Made by a program: the position numbers and the translations under genes. This document shows positions 10,436-22,654 of a stretch of DNA of 64,000 nt, piece by piece. This stretch comes from Bromus sterilis (lineage: Eukaryota > Streptophyta > Magnoliopsida > Poales > Poaceae), in the NCBI GenBank assembly GCA_950022295.1, contig OX465597.1, positions 180,976,516 through 181,040,515 of the forward strand. The letters run 5' to 3'. The first letter of the stretch is position 1, and each line of letters starts with the position of its first letter. The notes beneath the pieces are model-generated. The model made no database searches, was not told where the DNA came from, and saw only the letters and a list, made by a program, of their open reading frames with translations.

Positions 10436-11500
10436 ATGATGCCAAGAGCGAACATGCCGCCGACAGAGAACCCTATCCTTGGAGAGGCTGTAGCCGCAGT
10501 GGCTCAGGGCATAGCTCCGATCCTACAGATGCTGCAGAACCAGACTGCCCAGAGGAGTGATCGACCACAGTACACCACACTGCAGCAGTTCCTCGCGATC
10601 AACCCCCCCCCCCAGGTTCTCCGAGGCTTGAGACCCGCTGGAGGCGGATGACTGGATCGCAGAGATCAAGAAGCACTTCAATTCAAACACCGTCAGACCC
10701 GTCGACTACGTCACCTTCGCCTCCTTCCAGCTTCAGGGTGCAGCAGCCATCTGGTACGATACCTACAAGGCCAACAAGGGCGATGCTATCATCACGTGGG
10801 CAGATTTCGTCGCAGACTTCAGAGCAGAGCATATTCCGAGTGGCCTGATGGACAGGAAGCGTGAGGAGTTCTTGGCTCTGAGACAGGGTGACAGGTCAGT
10901 TCAGGAGTACAACCTGGCCTTCGTCAGGATCGCCAGGTACGCTCCAGAGGAGGTCAGCACAGAGGCTAAGAAGATTGCGAGGTTCCGTGGAGGTCTCAGC
11001 ACAGAGATCAAGTACGCGCTCACTCAGTGCATTCCCACGCTGTTCTCACAGTTCGTGGATCAGACTATTCGCCAGGAGTCAGCCAGAGCAGAGTGGGATG
11101 CAGACAGGAAGCGCCAGCGTGAGCACAGTTCCGCAGTGATGATCCACAAGAAGGCAAAGACGTGGGTCACAGAGGCACCACCACAGAGGCAGCAGTACCA
11201 GCAGAGGGGCGCAGTTGTCCGCACTTTTGCCTGCCCTCCCATCCCAGTTCAGCAGGGGCCTCGCTCTACACCAACACACGCGAGGCCACCCAGGCCGCAG
11301 CATCAGCCCAGGCCGGGCGTGATTTGCTACAAGTGCAGAGAGCCAGGTCACACGTCTCCCAACTGCACCGATCCGCGCTTTGGTCGGCTCCCACCGCCTC
11401 CACCTCGCTCTACTCTGACCACCGCGATGGTGAAGGCACAGCCGCGTGCAGTCCGGGTGAACAACGTGATGCTCACAGATGCTCAGCAATCTTCAGAGAT
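10436..11500 (+). pseudogene. Element A gag (capsid/nucleocapsid), frameshifted
   Basis: This is the Gypsy gag, forming the intracellular particle. The start is ATG at 10436 or 10439 (MMPRANMPPTENP). The capsid domain is recognisable from EADDWIAEIKKHF (10641) through AAAIWYDTYKAN to EEFLALRQGD, followed by a basic/proline-rich linker and a zinc knuckle CYKCREPGHTSPNC (11325-11366; CX2CX4HX4C intact). Two lesions separate start and domain: a change in an 11-C run (10603-10613) that shifts the frame, and a TGA at 10629 in the downstream frame. Without them gag and protease would be one frame. Confidence 0.9.
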
Positions 11501-11993
11501 CGTTCTTGGTAGGTTGCTTGTGTGTTCAGTTCCAGCGACTGTTTTTTTCGATTCCGGAGCTTCCCATTCCTTCATGTCCGATGCTTTTGCTAAGTCCCTT
11601 GACCTTCCGAGAGAGAGGTTTCCTACACCTCTAGCAATTGCTTCTCCAGGATCGAGGATGCATTCCTCAGGCAGTATCCCAGATGTGGAGATTTGTATTC
11701 AGGGTGTTATCTTTTCAGCATCCCTGGTTGTCTTGCCTCGTTCCGACATTGATGTCATATTGGGCATGGATTGGCTTGTGCAGCACAAGGCCAATATTGA
11801 TTGTCCGACCAGATCAGTGAAGTTGACACATGATTCAGGTGCAGAAGTCTTGTACACTTGTGGCTCTATGAAAGGACCAGGACAGTTGTACGCATTAAAC
11901 GCAGGAGTTGCACCTTTGCTCGAAGAGGTCAGAGTTGTCTGTGAGTTCCCAGACGTCTTTCCAGAGGAGTTTCCAGGAATTCCCCCAGTTTGA
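11501..11993 (+). pseudogene. Element A aspartic protease
   Basis: This is the retropepsin-like protease that processes the polyprotein. The catalytic FFDSGASHSF motif is at about 11544-11573 (DSG intact), and the flap/C-terminal block DVILGMDWL follows about 60 residues later. It is in the same frame as the gag zinc knuckle. The frame ends with a TGA at 11991-11993, a probable CGA-to-TGA change, since RT-hinge sequence continues in frame immediately after it. Confidence 0.9.
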
Positions 11994-13400
11994 GCTATTG
12001 AGTTCTTTATTGAGCTAGAGCCTGGTACCCAGCCGATTTCTCGGCATCCGTACAAGATGTATTCGAAGGAGTTGATTGAGCTGAAGAAGCAGTTGACAGA
12101 GTTGGAAGCAGGCGGTTTTATCCGCGCGAGCACTTCCCCTTGGGGTGCACCAGCTTTGTTTGTCCAGAATAAGGATGGGACTAGCCTCTTAGTCCAGGAC
12201 TATCGCAGTATCAACAAGAAGACCATCAAGAACAAGTACCCTTTACCCCGCATCAATGATCTGTTCGAACAGTTGAATGGAGCTAAGGTGTTTTCCAAGC
12301 TTGACTTGAGGATGGGGTATCACCAAATCCGTGTTCGTGAAGAGGATATTCCCAAGACCGCGTTCAGCACACGTTATGGGCTGTACGAGTTTACAGTCAT
12401 GACTTTTGGGTTCTCAAATGCCCTTCCGACATTCATGAGAGCTATGAACTATTTTTTCCAAGAATGGCTTGATGTGTTTGTGATCCTCTACCTCGACGAC
12501 ATTCTTGTCTATTCAAAGTCAGAGGCTGAACATGAGGAACATTTGCGCCTGGTGCTGCAGAAGTTGAGAGAGCACCGGTATTACGCCAAGTTCTCCAAGT
12601 GTGAGTTTTGGCTGGACAATGTCAATTTTCTGGGCCATGTCATCTCTGCTGAGGGAATTGCGGTTGACCCAGAGCGAGTCCGCACTATTCAAGAGTGGGC
12701 TCCGCCGAAGAATGTGAAGCAGCTAAGGAGTTTTCTCGGCCTTGCCAGTTATTGCAGGAGGTTTGTGCAGAATTTCTCCAAAATAGCCAAGCCAATGACT
12801 GAGTTGTTGTGCAAGGACAAGCGGTACACTTGGTCACCAGCTTGCCAGTCAGCCTTCGAGGAGTTGAAAGAGAAGCTGACCACAGCTCCAATTCTCACGC
12901 CGCCAGACGAGTCACAGCCTTTTCAAGTGTTTTGTGATGTCTCCTTGCAAGGTCTGGGCGGAGTTTTGATGCAAGGCAGGAATATTGTGGCATATACCTC
13001 ACGGCAGTTGAAGACAAGTGAGAGGAATTATCCCACGAACGACTTGGAGCTTGCAGCAGTTGTGCACGCTTTGGTCACTTGGAGACACCTCCTCTTAGGG
13101 AGGAAGGTGGATGTGTTCACGGACCACAAGAGTCTGAAGTACTTGTTCACTCAGCCAAATCTGAACTTGAGGCAAAGAAGATGGCTTGAAACCATTACTG
13201 AGTACACAGTTGATATTCAGTACACGCCTAAGAAGGCGAATGTCATAGCTGATGCGCTGAGCCGCAAGGGCGATTGCAATAATATCCAGGTGCAGAAGAT
13301 CCACCCTGATTTGTGTGAGTCCTTTCGAAGGCTCAATCTCGAGCTAGTTCCAGCAGGCTATCTTGCCAACCTTGTGGTAGAGCCCACTATCCGTGAGAAG
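11994..13400 (+). pseudogene. Element A reverse transcriptase and RNase H
   Basis: These domains copy the element RNA into DNA and remove the RNA template. The RT shows GGFIRASTSPWGAP, the DYRSIN block, FSKLDLRMGYHQI, and VILYLDDILVYSK with intact YLDD (about 12487-12501). RNase H shows FCDVSLQGLGGVLMQ, DLELAAVVHAL, FTDHKSLKYLF and ADALSRK, with all four acidic positions present. The stretch is open from 11994 to the integrase. Only the upstream TGA at 11991 separates it from protease. Confidence 0.93.
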
Positions 13401-14824
13401 ATTCGTGAAGCTCAGTCTGGCAGCTCAATGATTCAGAAGATCAAACAGGGTATTGCCGCCTCAGTTCCAAAGTACGGTTGGTTTTCAGTGCATAATGACG
13501 ACACCGTGTTGTTCGAAGAGCGAGTTGTTGTTCCCAAGGAGGGAGATCTCAGAGAGGTCATCATGAAGGAAGCCCATGATTCCAAGCTATCGATTCATCC
13601 TGGCAGTACGAAGATGTATCAAGATCTCAAGCAATGCTTTTGGTGGACTCGTATGAAGCGGGATGTGGCCCGTTACGTGTCTCAGTGTGATGTGTGCAGG
13701 AGGGTGAAGGCACAACACCAGAAGCCTGCATGGTTGCTTCAGCCACATGAGATTCCGGAGTGGAAATGGGATCACATAGAGATGGATTTCATCACAGGCT
13801 TCCCTTTGTCGCAGAAGAAGAACAATGCCATCTTTGTTGTCATTGACAATCTTTCCAAAGTTGCCCATTTCTTCCCAGTGAAGGATTCCATTTCAGCAGC
13901 TCAGTTGGCGGATTTGTACACCGCAAGAGTTGTATCTTTGCATGGCATTCCCAAGAAGATCAGTTCAGATAGAGGCAGCCTTTTCACCTCTAAGTTCTGG
14001 CAGGCCTTCCAAAAGGCAATTGGTACGACAGTGTTGTTCAGTACCTCTTATCACCCTCAGACAAGTGGGCAAGTCGAGCGCGTGAACCAAATCCTCGAGG
14101 ACATGCTTCGGGCATGTGTCATCTCGTTTGGCATGAAGTGGGAAGAGTGCTTGCCGTATGCTGAGTTCTCTTACAACAACAGCTATCAGGCAAGTCTGCA
14201 GGCAGCGCCGTTGAAGTCTTGTATGGCCGCAAGTGCAGAACACCTTTGAACTGGTCCGAGACGGGTGAGAGGCAGCTGTTCGGTCCAGATGTGATCCAAG
14301 AGGCAGAGGACAGAGTGAAGATTGTCCGAGAGCACCTAAAGGCAGCACAGTCTAGGCAGAAGGCCTATTATGACAAGAGGCGCCGTGGTGTAGCATTTCA
14401 GGTTGGTGATTGGGCGTACTTGAGAGTGTCTCCATTGAGGGGAACTCACCGTTTTGGCATCGAAGGAAAGCTCGCTCCAAGATTTGTCGGACCTTTCCGC
14501 ATCCTTGAGACTAGAGGACCTCTTGCCTTTCGGCTCGAGCTTCCAGAGAGTATGTTCATGGTGCATGACGTGTTCCATGTGTCCCAGCTAAAGCAGTGCT
14601 TCAAGCAGCCAGAGCAGGCTGTTGACTTGGGCGAGATCCAGCTGAGTGCGAACCTTTCCTACTCAGAGCGTCCACTCCGTGTTCTTGAGACATCCGAGCG
14701 CAAGACGCGCAACAAGACCGTCAAGTTCATGAAAGTTCAGTGGGCACATCATTCGGAGAAGGAAGCAACGTGGGAGCGCGAAGATCATCTCCGTTCTGAG
14801 TATCCTGAGTTGTTTCAGGCTTAG
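13401..14824 (+). pseudogene. Element A integrase with chromodomain (one frameshift)
   Basis: The integrase carries a zinc finger (HPGS...CDVCRRVK), catalytic blocks MDFITGFP, SDRGSLFTSKFW and GQVERVNQ (D, D, E present), then GKLAPRFVGPF, and a C-terminal chromodomain-like segment (VKFMKVQWAHHSEKEATWE) ending in TAG at 14822-14824. In chromoviruses this domain is thought to direct insertion to particular chromatin. A single missing T near 14210 shifts the frame, so the core and the chromodomain are in different frames. Confidence 0.92.
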
Positions 14825-14847
14825 ATCTAGGGACGAGATCCTGTGTT

Positions 14848-14860
14848 GGTGGGGGAGTGC
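14848..14860 (+). other. Polypurine tract of element A
   Basis: GGTGGGGGAGTGC directly precedes the 3' LTR start TGTAACAGCC at 14861. The same sequence precedes the B 3' LTR at 20907. Confidence 0.8.
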
Positions 14861-16812
14861 TGTAACAGCCCACATTTAATAACTAGCAAACACCATGTAT
14901 TTTTACCTTGTCTGTTGAACTTGTAACTTGTCATGGTGGACATAATATTTCATGTGATGATTTGAAGTTGCATTGGGATTGGAGCCCATATTCTTTGTGA
15001 TCAAAGGTGATCTATGTAGTGCAAGTGACTTGATGTTGCAGTGGTCCTGTCCACATGCCACCTCCCCTCAACCTCTCCTTTGGCATAGCCAACTCTTTTG
15101 TCTTGGCAATGATTGCCATCTTTTCAAATTCCTTTTACAACATTCAAAAACAGTAGCCCTAGTTCAAAGTGCTTTTGAATTCAAAAAGGGGCCACATTTT
15201 GTTGTTGCCAAAAATTGGTCAAACCAATTTTGAAAAATCCAGTAAAATGCAGGGATCAAGATTCTCAAGTTCCTAGAATTTTGCACCTTGTATTTTTATT
15301 CTCCAAAATTAACTAAACACCTTTTATATTTATTTTTAAATAGAAAATGGTACTGTTTGCTTTAGTGAAATTTTTCCTTGCATCCAAAAATTGCCCAACC
15401 ATTTTTGGATGCTCACGCATGTGTCAAGGAGTTTAAAAAATATATTTTTTATATTTTATCTCCTTTTTCTTTTGCCTTTTCTTTTTCTTTTCTCTGCTGG
15501 GTTTTCTTTTTCTGCAAAGGGCCTTGCCCTCTTGTTTTCTCTGCTCCCAGCAAGGCCTGGCCCAATTTGGCCTCTGCCTCCCCGCAGCCCAGCTGCTTTC
15601 CAGCGAAGCGGTACGGAAGGGGCATCCCAGCCGTCGATTGGAGATCGAGCGTCCAGGACGTGTCGCCTTTCCAAGTCGTCCCCCTCCTCCTCTCACAGCC
15701 GACGCAGGCATCGACGTCGACGCCCGTCGACGTGGCTAGAGGGAGCCGCCCACTTTTTAACCGCGCTCCCGAGCCCCAGGAACCCCCTAGGGTTCCATTC
15801 CTCCATCGTTTTCCCCTCGCCGCCGCCGCTCGTGAGAGCTTCGTCCTCCCCTGTTCCGCCGTCCACCATGGCTCCGGTGAGCAATTCGCCACCCCCTAGC
15901 CGTGATTCTTCGAGCCGCGCTCGATTCTGGCCGTCTGGGAGCTCAGCCTTCCCTTTTTCTTCGCGCAGATAGAAAGGAGGAGCTCCTGAACCTTCCCGAC
16001 GACGACGAACCCGCCACGGCCGTGACTTCTTCCTTGTCGCCGTCGTCTCCTTCCATCGACCTGCATCGCGAACTCGTCACCAGCCACCCCTAGGTGAGCA
16101 CGATGGCATCCCCTCTCTCCCCGTAGCGTGTAGCAGTAGGGTCCGAGGAGTAGGTCGTCGATGTAATCCGCGTGTCGCCGTCGCCAGTGCACCGCCATGG
16201 TCGCCTTGTCCATGGCGTGCCCGGGGTGTACGCGTGCATGCTCTGGGCACGTTCTGGCCACGCATCTGGCCCCAAGGGGAGCCTTTTGCCATGCGTTTGC
16301 CCGATGGCGCGCCGCCTCTGAAGCTGTTGTGCAGAGCCCGCAGCGCCGTGACGAAGTTCAGGAGAGAGTGGCCTCGCCGTAGGTGAGCTAGGACCCCGAC
16401 CCAGGCGTGGATCTGTAGAGGCATGTCCCAGCTCGGCGTAGCTCGTCGTGGTGTGGCCTGAGGAGCAATGTGCGTGTCGCCGTGGTCGTCGGAAGTTCAC
16501 CGGAGGCCGCGTGCAACTGCATCTTCAGAGCAGAGCGCTGCGCCTCTGAATCTTTGGAGGTTCTGGAGAGAAGAGGAGGAGGTAGTAGCAGTGCCTGCGT
16601 CTAGGTGTAGAGGGGATTACCCTCTCGGGGTTCCGTGCCATGGCTCGTCGGAGAGGGGCCGGAGCACGACGTGGCGCTCGCCTGATTTCGCCCTCGCCGT
16701 CGGGTTCTGAAGGCCCCTGTTTTCTTCAAATATGTGCAGTAGGGGGGGGGCAACACCTCACCTTGCTACGCTGCTGTCTCTGTTCAGGAATCAAACAGCA
16801 GTGAAGTGCCAA

Positions 16813-16868
16813 GGGGGTGCAGTGGTGATGGGCACGGCCTGGGTTCGAATCCCAGCCGGCGCACCCCC
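16813..16868 (+). other. tRNA-like module in the A 3' LTR
   Basis: This has the same structure as at 7015, with a better B box: GGGGGTGC (16813-16820) pairs with GCACCCCC (16861-16868), and the T-arm CTGGG-TTCGAAT-CCCAG spans 16839-16855. The T-loop TTCGAAT is the canonical tRNA form and a run of T follows. Confidence 0.65.
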
Positions 16869-17820
16869 TTTTTTTCCTTTTTGTTTAGCCACCTGGGCCA
16901 GAGATGAGGAGCTAGGCCTCTTTGCCCGAAACCATCCCATGAGGGTCTGGGCTCCCTGTTTTCTTTTTCTTTCTTTTCCTTTTCCTTTTTCTTTTGTTTT
17001 CTTTTCTGTTTTAATTCAAATTTGAATTTGAATTCAAATTCAAATCTGTTTTGAACTTCCAACTCATCTAGGGGCATCCCATATATGTTTTTGGGTAGCT
17101 TGAACCACTGATCATCATGGTGATGGTGATTTTGCACTTTGCCCCTTCAATTTTGTGATGGTGGTAAATATGCAAATAAGCCCCTCCTTTTCTTTGTTTT
17201 TGTCAAGTGTATCCCAAATTCAAAAATGGCCATGCCATATATGACTTTGGCGTAGATTTTTGCAGGGATTGCAATGGTGATGTCCATGTGGGGTTTTGTG
17301 TAACTCCTTGGACAAGGTGTGAATCATCTGACCATGCCAATCTGTTTTTCCTGTCTTGTTTTTCTGTCAACTTTTGTGCATGTTGACTTCTGATCATCTG
17401 ATCACTCCAATGTCTTCATGTCCTCTTCAATCTTTTCTTCACCAAACCAGCCCCTAACATATTTTTCATATGTAATGTGGCTGGGTTCCACCTTTGTTGC
17501 ACCTTCCTTGTGTCAAATTCACCGACACCTACTCCATCTCTGGAATCGATGTTTTACTTTCACGTTGTTTATTTTTTGTTATTTGTCTTGTTGATCATGC
17601 CATGTTGACATGTTACTTACACCTAAATTAAGGCCAAGACCAAAGCCATTGTAATGTAAATAATTGCATATGAAGTTGATGACGTGTCGTCATCACCTTC
17701 ATTTAAATTTGACTAGACAGGGTCACATCATGCTTATTAAATTTGAACATACCATCCTTGCCTGTGCATTGTACCCGTTACTTACTTGTGCGCCTTTTCC
17801 TTGCCGGTACCTTACGTTAG

Positions 17821-17910
17821 CACCTGAGACCGCCGAGGAGACTTACGTGGAGATTTCCGACACTGAGCCCGAGGACGCTGCTGCGTCTGCTTCGACGACC
17901 GATTACCCAG
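17821..17910 (+). other. Putative LTR exon alpha, A 3' LTR
   Basis: This 90-bp open segment has the same boundaries as the copy at 8022 (GTTAG before, CAG|GCAAGG after). It reads PETAEETYVEISDTEPEDAA, with several substitutions relative to the 5' LTR copy and no indel. Confidence 0.5.
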
Positions 17911-19116
17911 GCAAGGGGAAGATTCATACCATTACTTGATACCTTTCTGCCTACCTGCTTAGCTGTAGTCTAGAACGTTTGTTTGATCCTATCCACTTTG
18001 AGTATGCCACCTTCAAAAACCCAAACAGCCATGATCCCCACATCCCAGCAAAACTTTGTATTGCTAAGTTACCGTTGCTCACCCATTGCTTAGTATGAGT
18101 AGGAAAACTTGCTGCTTACCCTATTGCTATGGGTTGGGATATCATGTTATTTAAAGAAGTCGGTTGATATTTATTACATTTATGATGTTAATTTTATACT
18201 TGACGAAAGATGGGAGACCCGGCTGTTCCCGCCAGGTGTTTTGTTCCATTTGAGTCACCTAGGTCCCGATTTCCGGGTATTGTGTTTCTTGACGAGCGTG
18301 CCTAATCGTGTGTGGGATTCTATGGGGTCCCCTTGTCTTACCTACCTAGCTTCGTACAATTCTACTGGTGGCCCGAGCTGATTTACTATTTGCAATGTGT
18401 GTGTGCTGGTGGTACCCCAGTTGTTTACAAACCACCTTGGGCCAGGAGGACTTGTGCCTTGGCTGGCCCACTCTGACCGACTGAGGACCCGGTCTCATAT
18501 GAGAATTTAACCGGCTATCCAAACCCGAGTTATACGGTAGAGGCCGATTCGAGAGCGTGGCCAGCTTTTGAGTTGGGTGTCGACTCACCGGGGGCCACCC
18601 GGAGTTGTGCGTTGTTAGTTAGAGGGACTCTGACGTTCCGGAGTTTCAGGCGCTTACTTAGCCAAGTGGAAACCGGGCGTACAAGCGAAGCCTATGATGG
18701 GAAGTTGGTACACCCCTTCAGGGTTAAATCTTTTCGAAAAGCCGTGTCCGCGGTTATGGACGACTTGAGACCTACTCCTTGTTCATAGAATAACATCATT
18801 TTGAATCATCATTAAAACTTGCCTACCGTGTGAGTGCCTTGGTTTCTTTTCTTCGTCCAGGGGGAACCGAGAGGAGATCCAGGTTGTGTTATGCTTGACG
18901 TAAGTAGCTGATTAGTGGACCTATGACACGATGTCACGTGCTATTCTTGGATCTTACCTCTACTCTAATAGAACGATAACCACCAATAATGCTAGTGCGT
19001 CTGCAACCTTTACCTTTACTTTGCCTTACCGTAGGAAGTCAATTATCCCGTAATGATATAATCTCACCCCTGTTTACTTTTGTCCTTTTACTGTTTTGCC
19101 TGATCGGCGGCTGCAG

Positions 19117-19202
19117 TGGAGTACTTTCTTGACCCGAGCTCTGGACGAAACTTCGTGGAGGTACCCCCGGAGGATGACGATGAGATGGAACTCGTTCAGT
19201 AG
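19117..19202 (+). other. Putative LTR exon beta, A 3' LTR (open)
   Basis: This 86-bp segment follows a pyrimidine-rich stretch and the acceptor GATCGGCGGCTGCAG. With one base from exon alpha it reads VEYFLDPSSGRNFVEVPPED and then an acidic end (DDEMELVQ) before TAG at 19200-19202. Exon phase matches the alpha donor (1 nt + 2 nt). Confidence 0.5.
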
Positions 19203-19553
19203 ATCCTACAGTTGGGCTTTTGACGATCCGTGGGTGGACTCTTTATGTGCAGCCCTCTCTAGTGCAATTTGGCTTTTGACCGTACTCGGTCGTGTTTGTC
19301 TTCCGCTTGTCGCATGATGTACTGTTGGTTCCACGGACCTCTGAGATGATGTAATAATTATCCAATGGCGATGTATTCCTTGGACTTTATATATTTATGT
19401 CTTAGTTAAAGTTCTTGTTCTTATACTTGTTGTCGAGAATCCGGCAGCGACACGAGTGCGAGTGTCGTGAGTCGGTGGCTCTTTATGCGCTACTAACTTG
19501 AGCGGGACGCGAAAGCGACTAACTCGAGTTAGCACCGCATCGGGGGCCTTACA

Positions 19554-20758
19554 CTCTCCCTGACCCGAAACTTGGCATAGCCATTTCAATTGCTATGGCA
19601 AGGGTTTTAAAAGCCTCAAATCATTTTTTTCACCATCAGAAATATGGGCTCTAGTTCAAAGTGATTTTGAATTCAAAAATGAGCTCACAATTTTGTTGTT
19701 GCCAAAAATGCCCAAACCATTTTTGGAAATTGAGGATTAATGCAAGGTTAATTATACATATTTTTATGTATTTTTCCCACTTGTACTTAATCCAGGAAAA
19801 CTCCAAATCCTTTCTGTTTTATGTTAAATGGAAAGGGATATAGCAGCAGGTTTTTTTTCCAATTCCCTGTTGCAGACCCAGCCCACCTGGGCCTTGGATT
19901 GCTTCTCGGGCTAGAGCCCACCCGCGAAGGGGTAAGTGGAGCGCGCCCTGATCGTTCGATCTGCATCCGACGGCCTCCCCGTCGTCTTCTTTCAATGCTG
20001 GAGTGAGGTCCCCTCCCCCCTCCTCTCTCACGAGCACGTCCGTCCACGGGAGGTGGAGCCCTCCGGCCAGGGAGAGTGGGAGCTCCCTATTTGAGGCCAC
20101 CAGGAGCGCCCCGGGGAACCTAGGGTTTCCCTCCTCCATTTTTCCCCTTTGGCTCGCCGCCGCCGCGCTCAATTGCATCGTTCCGTCCCGCCACGGGAGC
20201 AGGTGACCCGAGTTCAATTCGCCCTCGTTGAGCCGAGTGGATGTCCGCGCGTTCACGCTTGCTCTCCTTCAGGTCGTCCTGATCCTTTCCTGTCGGCGTC
20301 GTGGTTGCAGGAGCTTCGCCGCGGTCCCGCCATGTAGCACCTCCGCGGCGCAGAAGTTCTGCCTCGCCGTTGACCGATCGCTCCGCCGTCCCCTCCGATC
20401 TGTCGAGGACGTCCCCGAGCACCCCAAGGTGAGCCTCTGGTGCTCCCCTTCTTCTTCGTTCGCTCGCGGATAGGTAGCCCCATAGTTGCGTTTTCCCGCC
20501 GCCGTGTTCGCGGGTCCCCGCCAGGCCGGTGATCACCGTGACCAGGACGTTGCCGAGGCGTGAGCAGGCGTGCTCTGGGCACGTCCAGGAGGTGCGTATG
20601 GCCTCAAAGGGGTAGCCTTTGGGTTCTTCCCGTGTAGTGGCTCTGAACCCGGTTCAGATCCGCAGCCGTGGAGTTTTTCCGGTGAGGCTGGGGTCCGATC
20701 TGTTGATCTCCGATGAGGTTTCGGTGTGTGAAGGAGTAGCCGGTTGTCCCAGGTGCGC
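19554..20758 (+). repeat. Element B 5' LTR, right piece (truncated)
   Basis: The first five bases (19554-19558) are the second CTCTC copy of the A duplication. From 19559 the sequence matches 21117-22319 of the B 3' LTR almost base for base. It ends at CAGGTGCGCA, where the 3' LTR would continue with TAGGAGGTC. About 3.3 kb of the 5' LTR are therefore missing, so this copy lacks exons alpha and beta and the tRNA-like module. Confidence 0.92.
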
Positions 20759-20906
20759 AAAGACCGTCAAGTTCATGAAAGTTCAGTGGGCACATCATTC
20801 GGAGAAGGAAGCAACGTGCGAGCGCGAAGATCATCTCTGTTCTGAGTATCCTGAGTTGTTTCAGGCTTAGATCTCGGGACGAGATCCTGTGTTGGTGGGG
20901 GAGTGC
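20759..20906 (+). pseudogene. Element B residual integrase C-terminus (chromodomain end) and polypurine tract
   Basis: This 148-bp segment is nearly identical to 14706-14860 of A. It encodes the chromodomain end (TVKFMKVQWAHHSEKEA) and stop, then the polypurine tract GGTGGGGGAGTGC. The Trp in the ATWE motif is Cys here (ATCE). It is all that remains of the B interior. Because the deletion joined it in frame to LTR sequence, a chimeric 83-codon ORF (20619-20870) runs from the LTR into the chromodomain tail. This is probably fortuitous. Confidence 0.9.
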
Positions 20907-22654
20907 TGTAACAGCCCATGTGCAATAGATAAGAACCACCATGAGATTGTACCTTGTCTGATGACTCTGTAACTTGGCATGATGCTAAACTTTATAACTT
21001 CATGTGGTGATTTAAATTTGCATTGGGATTGGAGCCCATTTGGTTTGTTTGTTTCTGCATCCAAAATGGTTCAAGAAAGGTGTTTGAAGGATTTTCATTG
21101 TTGCATGCATGCTCTCCCTGACCCCAAACTTGGCATAGCCATTTCAATTGCTATGGCAAGGGTTTTAAAAGCCTCAAATCATTTTTGCCACCATCAGAAA
21201 TATGGGCTCTAGTTCAAAGTGATTTTGAATTCAAAAATGAGCTCACAATTTTGTTGTTGCCAAAACTGCCCAAACCATTTTTGGAAATTGAGGATTAATG
21301 CAAGGTTAATTATACATATTTTTATGTATTTTTCCCACTTGTACTTAATCCAGGAAAACTCCAAATCCTTTCTGTTTTATGTTAAATGGAAAGGGATATA
21401 GCAGCAGGAGTTTTTTTTTCCCAATTCCCTGTTGCAGACCCAGCCCACCTGGGCCTTGGATTGCTTCTCGGGCTAGAGCCCACCCACGAAGGGGTAAGTG
21501 GAGCGCGCCCTGATCGTTCGATCTGCATCCGACGGCCTCCCCGTCGTCTTCTTTCAATGCTGGAGTGAGGTCCCCTCCCTCCTCCTCTCTCACGAGCACG
21601 TCCGGCCACGGGAGGTGGTGCCCTCCGGCCAGGGAGAGCGGGAGTTCCCTATTTGAGGCCACCAGGAGCGCCCAGGGAACCTAGGGTTTCCCTCCTCCAT
21701 TTTTCCCCTTTAGCTCGCCGCCGCCGCACTCAATTGCATCGTTCCGTCCCGCCACGGGAGCAGGTGACCCGAGTTCAATTCGCCCTCGTTGAGCCGAGTC
21801 GATGTCCGCGCGTTCACGCTCGCTCTCCTTCAGGTCTTCCTGATCCTTTCCCGTCGGCGTCGTGGTTGCAGGAGCTTCGCCGCGGTCCCGCCACGTAGCA
21901 CCTCCGCGGCGCAGCAGTTCTGCCTCGCCGTCGACCGATCGCTCCGCCGTCCCCTCCGAGCTATCGAGGACGTCCCCGAGCACCCCAAGGTGAGCCTCTG
22001 GTGCTCCCTTGCTTCTTCGTTCGCTCGCGGATAGGTATCCCCATAGTTGTGTTTTCCCGCCGCCGTGTTCACGGGTCGCCGCCAAGCCGGTGATCACCAT
22101 GACCAGGACGTTGCCGAGGCGTGAGCAGGCATGCTCTGGGCACGTCCAGGAGGTGCGTATGGCCTCAAAGGGGTAGCCATTGGGTGCTTCCCGTGTAGTA
22201 GCTCTGAACCCGGTTCAGATCCGCAGCCGTGGAGTTTTTCCGGTGAGGCTAGGGTCCGATCTGTTGATCTCCGATGAGGTTTCGGTGTGTGAAGGAGTAC
22301 CCGGTTGTCCCAGGTACGCATAGGAGGTCGCGGTGTCGTCGGAGGAGCCCTGGAGCCGTGGCTACCATCGCCTGAACTTGCTGTCGCCGCCGTCTGTTTT
22401 TCTTTCATCGGATGCAGTAGTTGCCGCCGCCAAGTTCAGAGGAGAGTAGCGAGTGGAGCAGTGCGCCCCCGCGGGCTTGGAGTGTCGCAATCCATAGCTG
22501 GATGTGCCAGCTTCCGTTCCCCAGTGACCGCGGGGTTGCCGGCGTTGAAACGGTGAGTCAAGGTTCGCTGCAAGTCGTCGTCGTCGCCGGTTTTCTGAAG
22601 TTTGGATCGGGGGTTGCATCCTCATTTGTTTTCGTACCGGTTTCGGTTCAGAAA

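Larger units (their letters stand above)
5060..19553 (+). mobile_element. Element A: full-length chromodomain Gypsy retrotransposon with 4.7-kb LTRs
   Basis: A is a structurally complete plus-strand LTR retrotransposon of 14,494 bp: 5' LTR (5060-9755), PBS (9759-9770), gag, protease, RT, RNase H, integrase and chromodomain (10436-14824), polypurine tract, 3' LTR (14861-19553), and perfect CTCTC duplications. By eye about 13 substitutions separate the two LTRs over some 545 bp compared (8041-8585 against 17840-18384), so insertion is fairly recent, on the order of a million years under commonly used grass LTR rates. Coding is nevertheless broken in at least four places. The chromodomain and gene order place it among chromoviruses (Tekay/Del-like by inference). 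The 5' LTR starts TC rather than TG. Confidence 0.95.
14861..19553 (+). repeat. Element A 3' LTR (4693 bp)
   Basis: The right copy runs from TGTAACAGCCC to GGGGGCCTTACA and is followed by the CTCTC duplication. It is collinear with 5060-9755. It keeps the canonical TG start that the 5' copy has lost, and its exon beta is open. Confidence 0.95.

Noticed and set aside
20619..20870. A genuine chromodomain gene
   Set aside because: It is a chance fusion created by the deletion in B, and a key Trp of the chromodomain-like motif is Cys.
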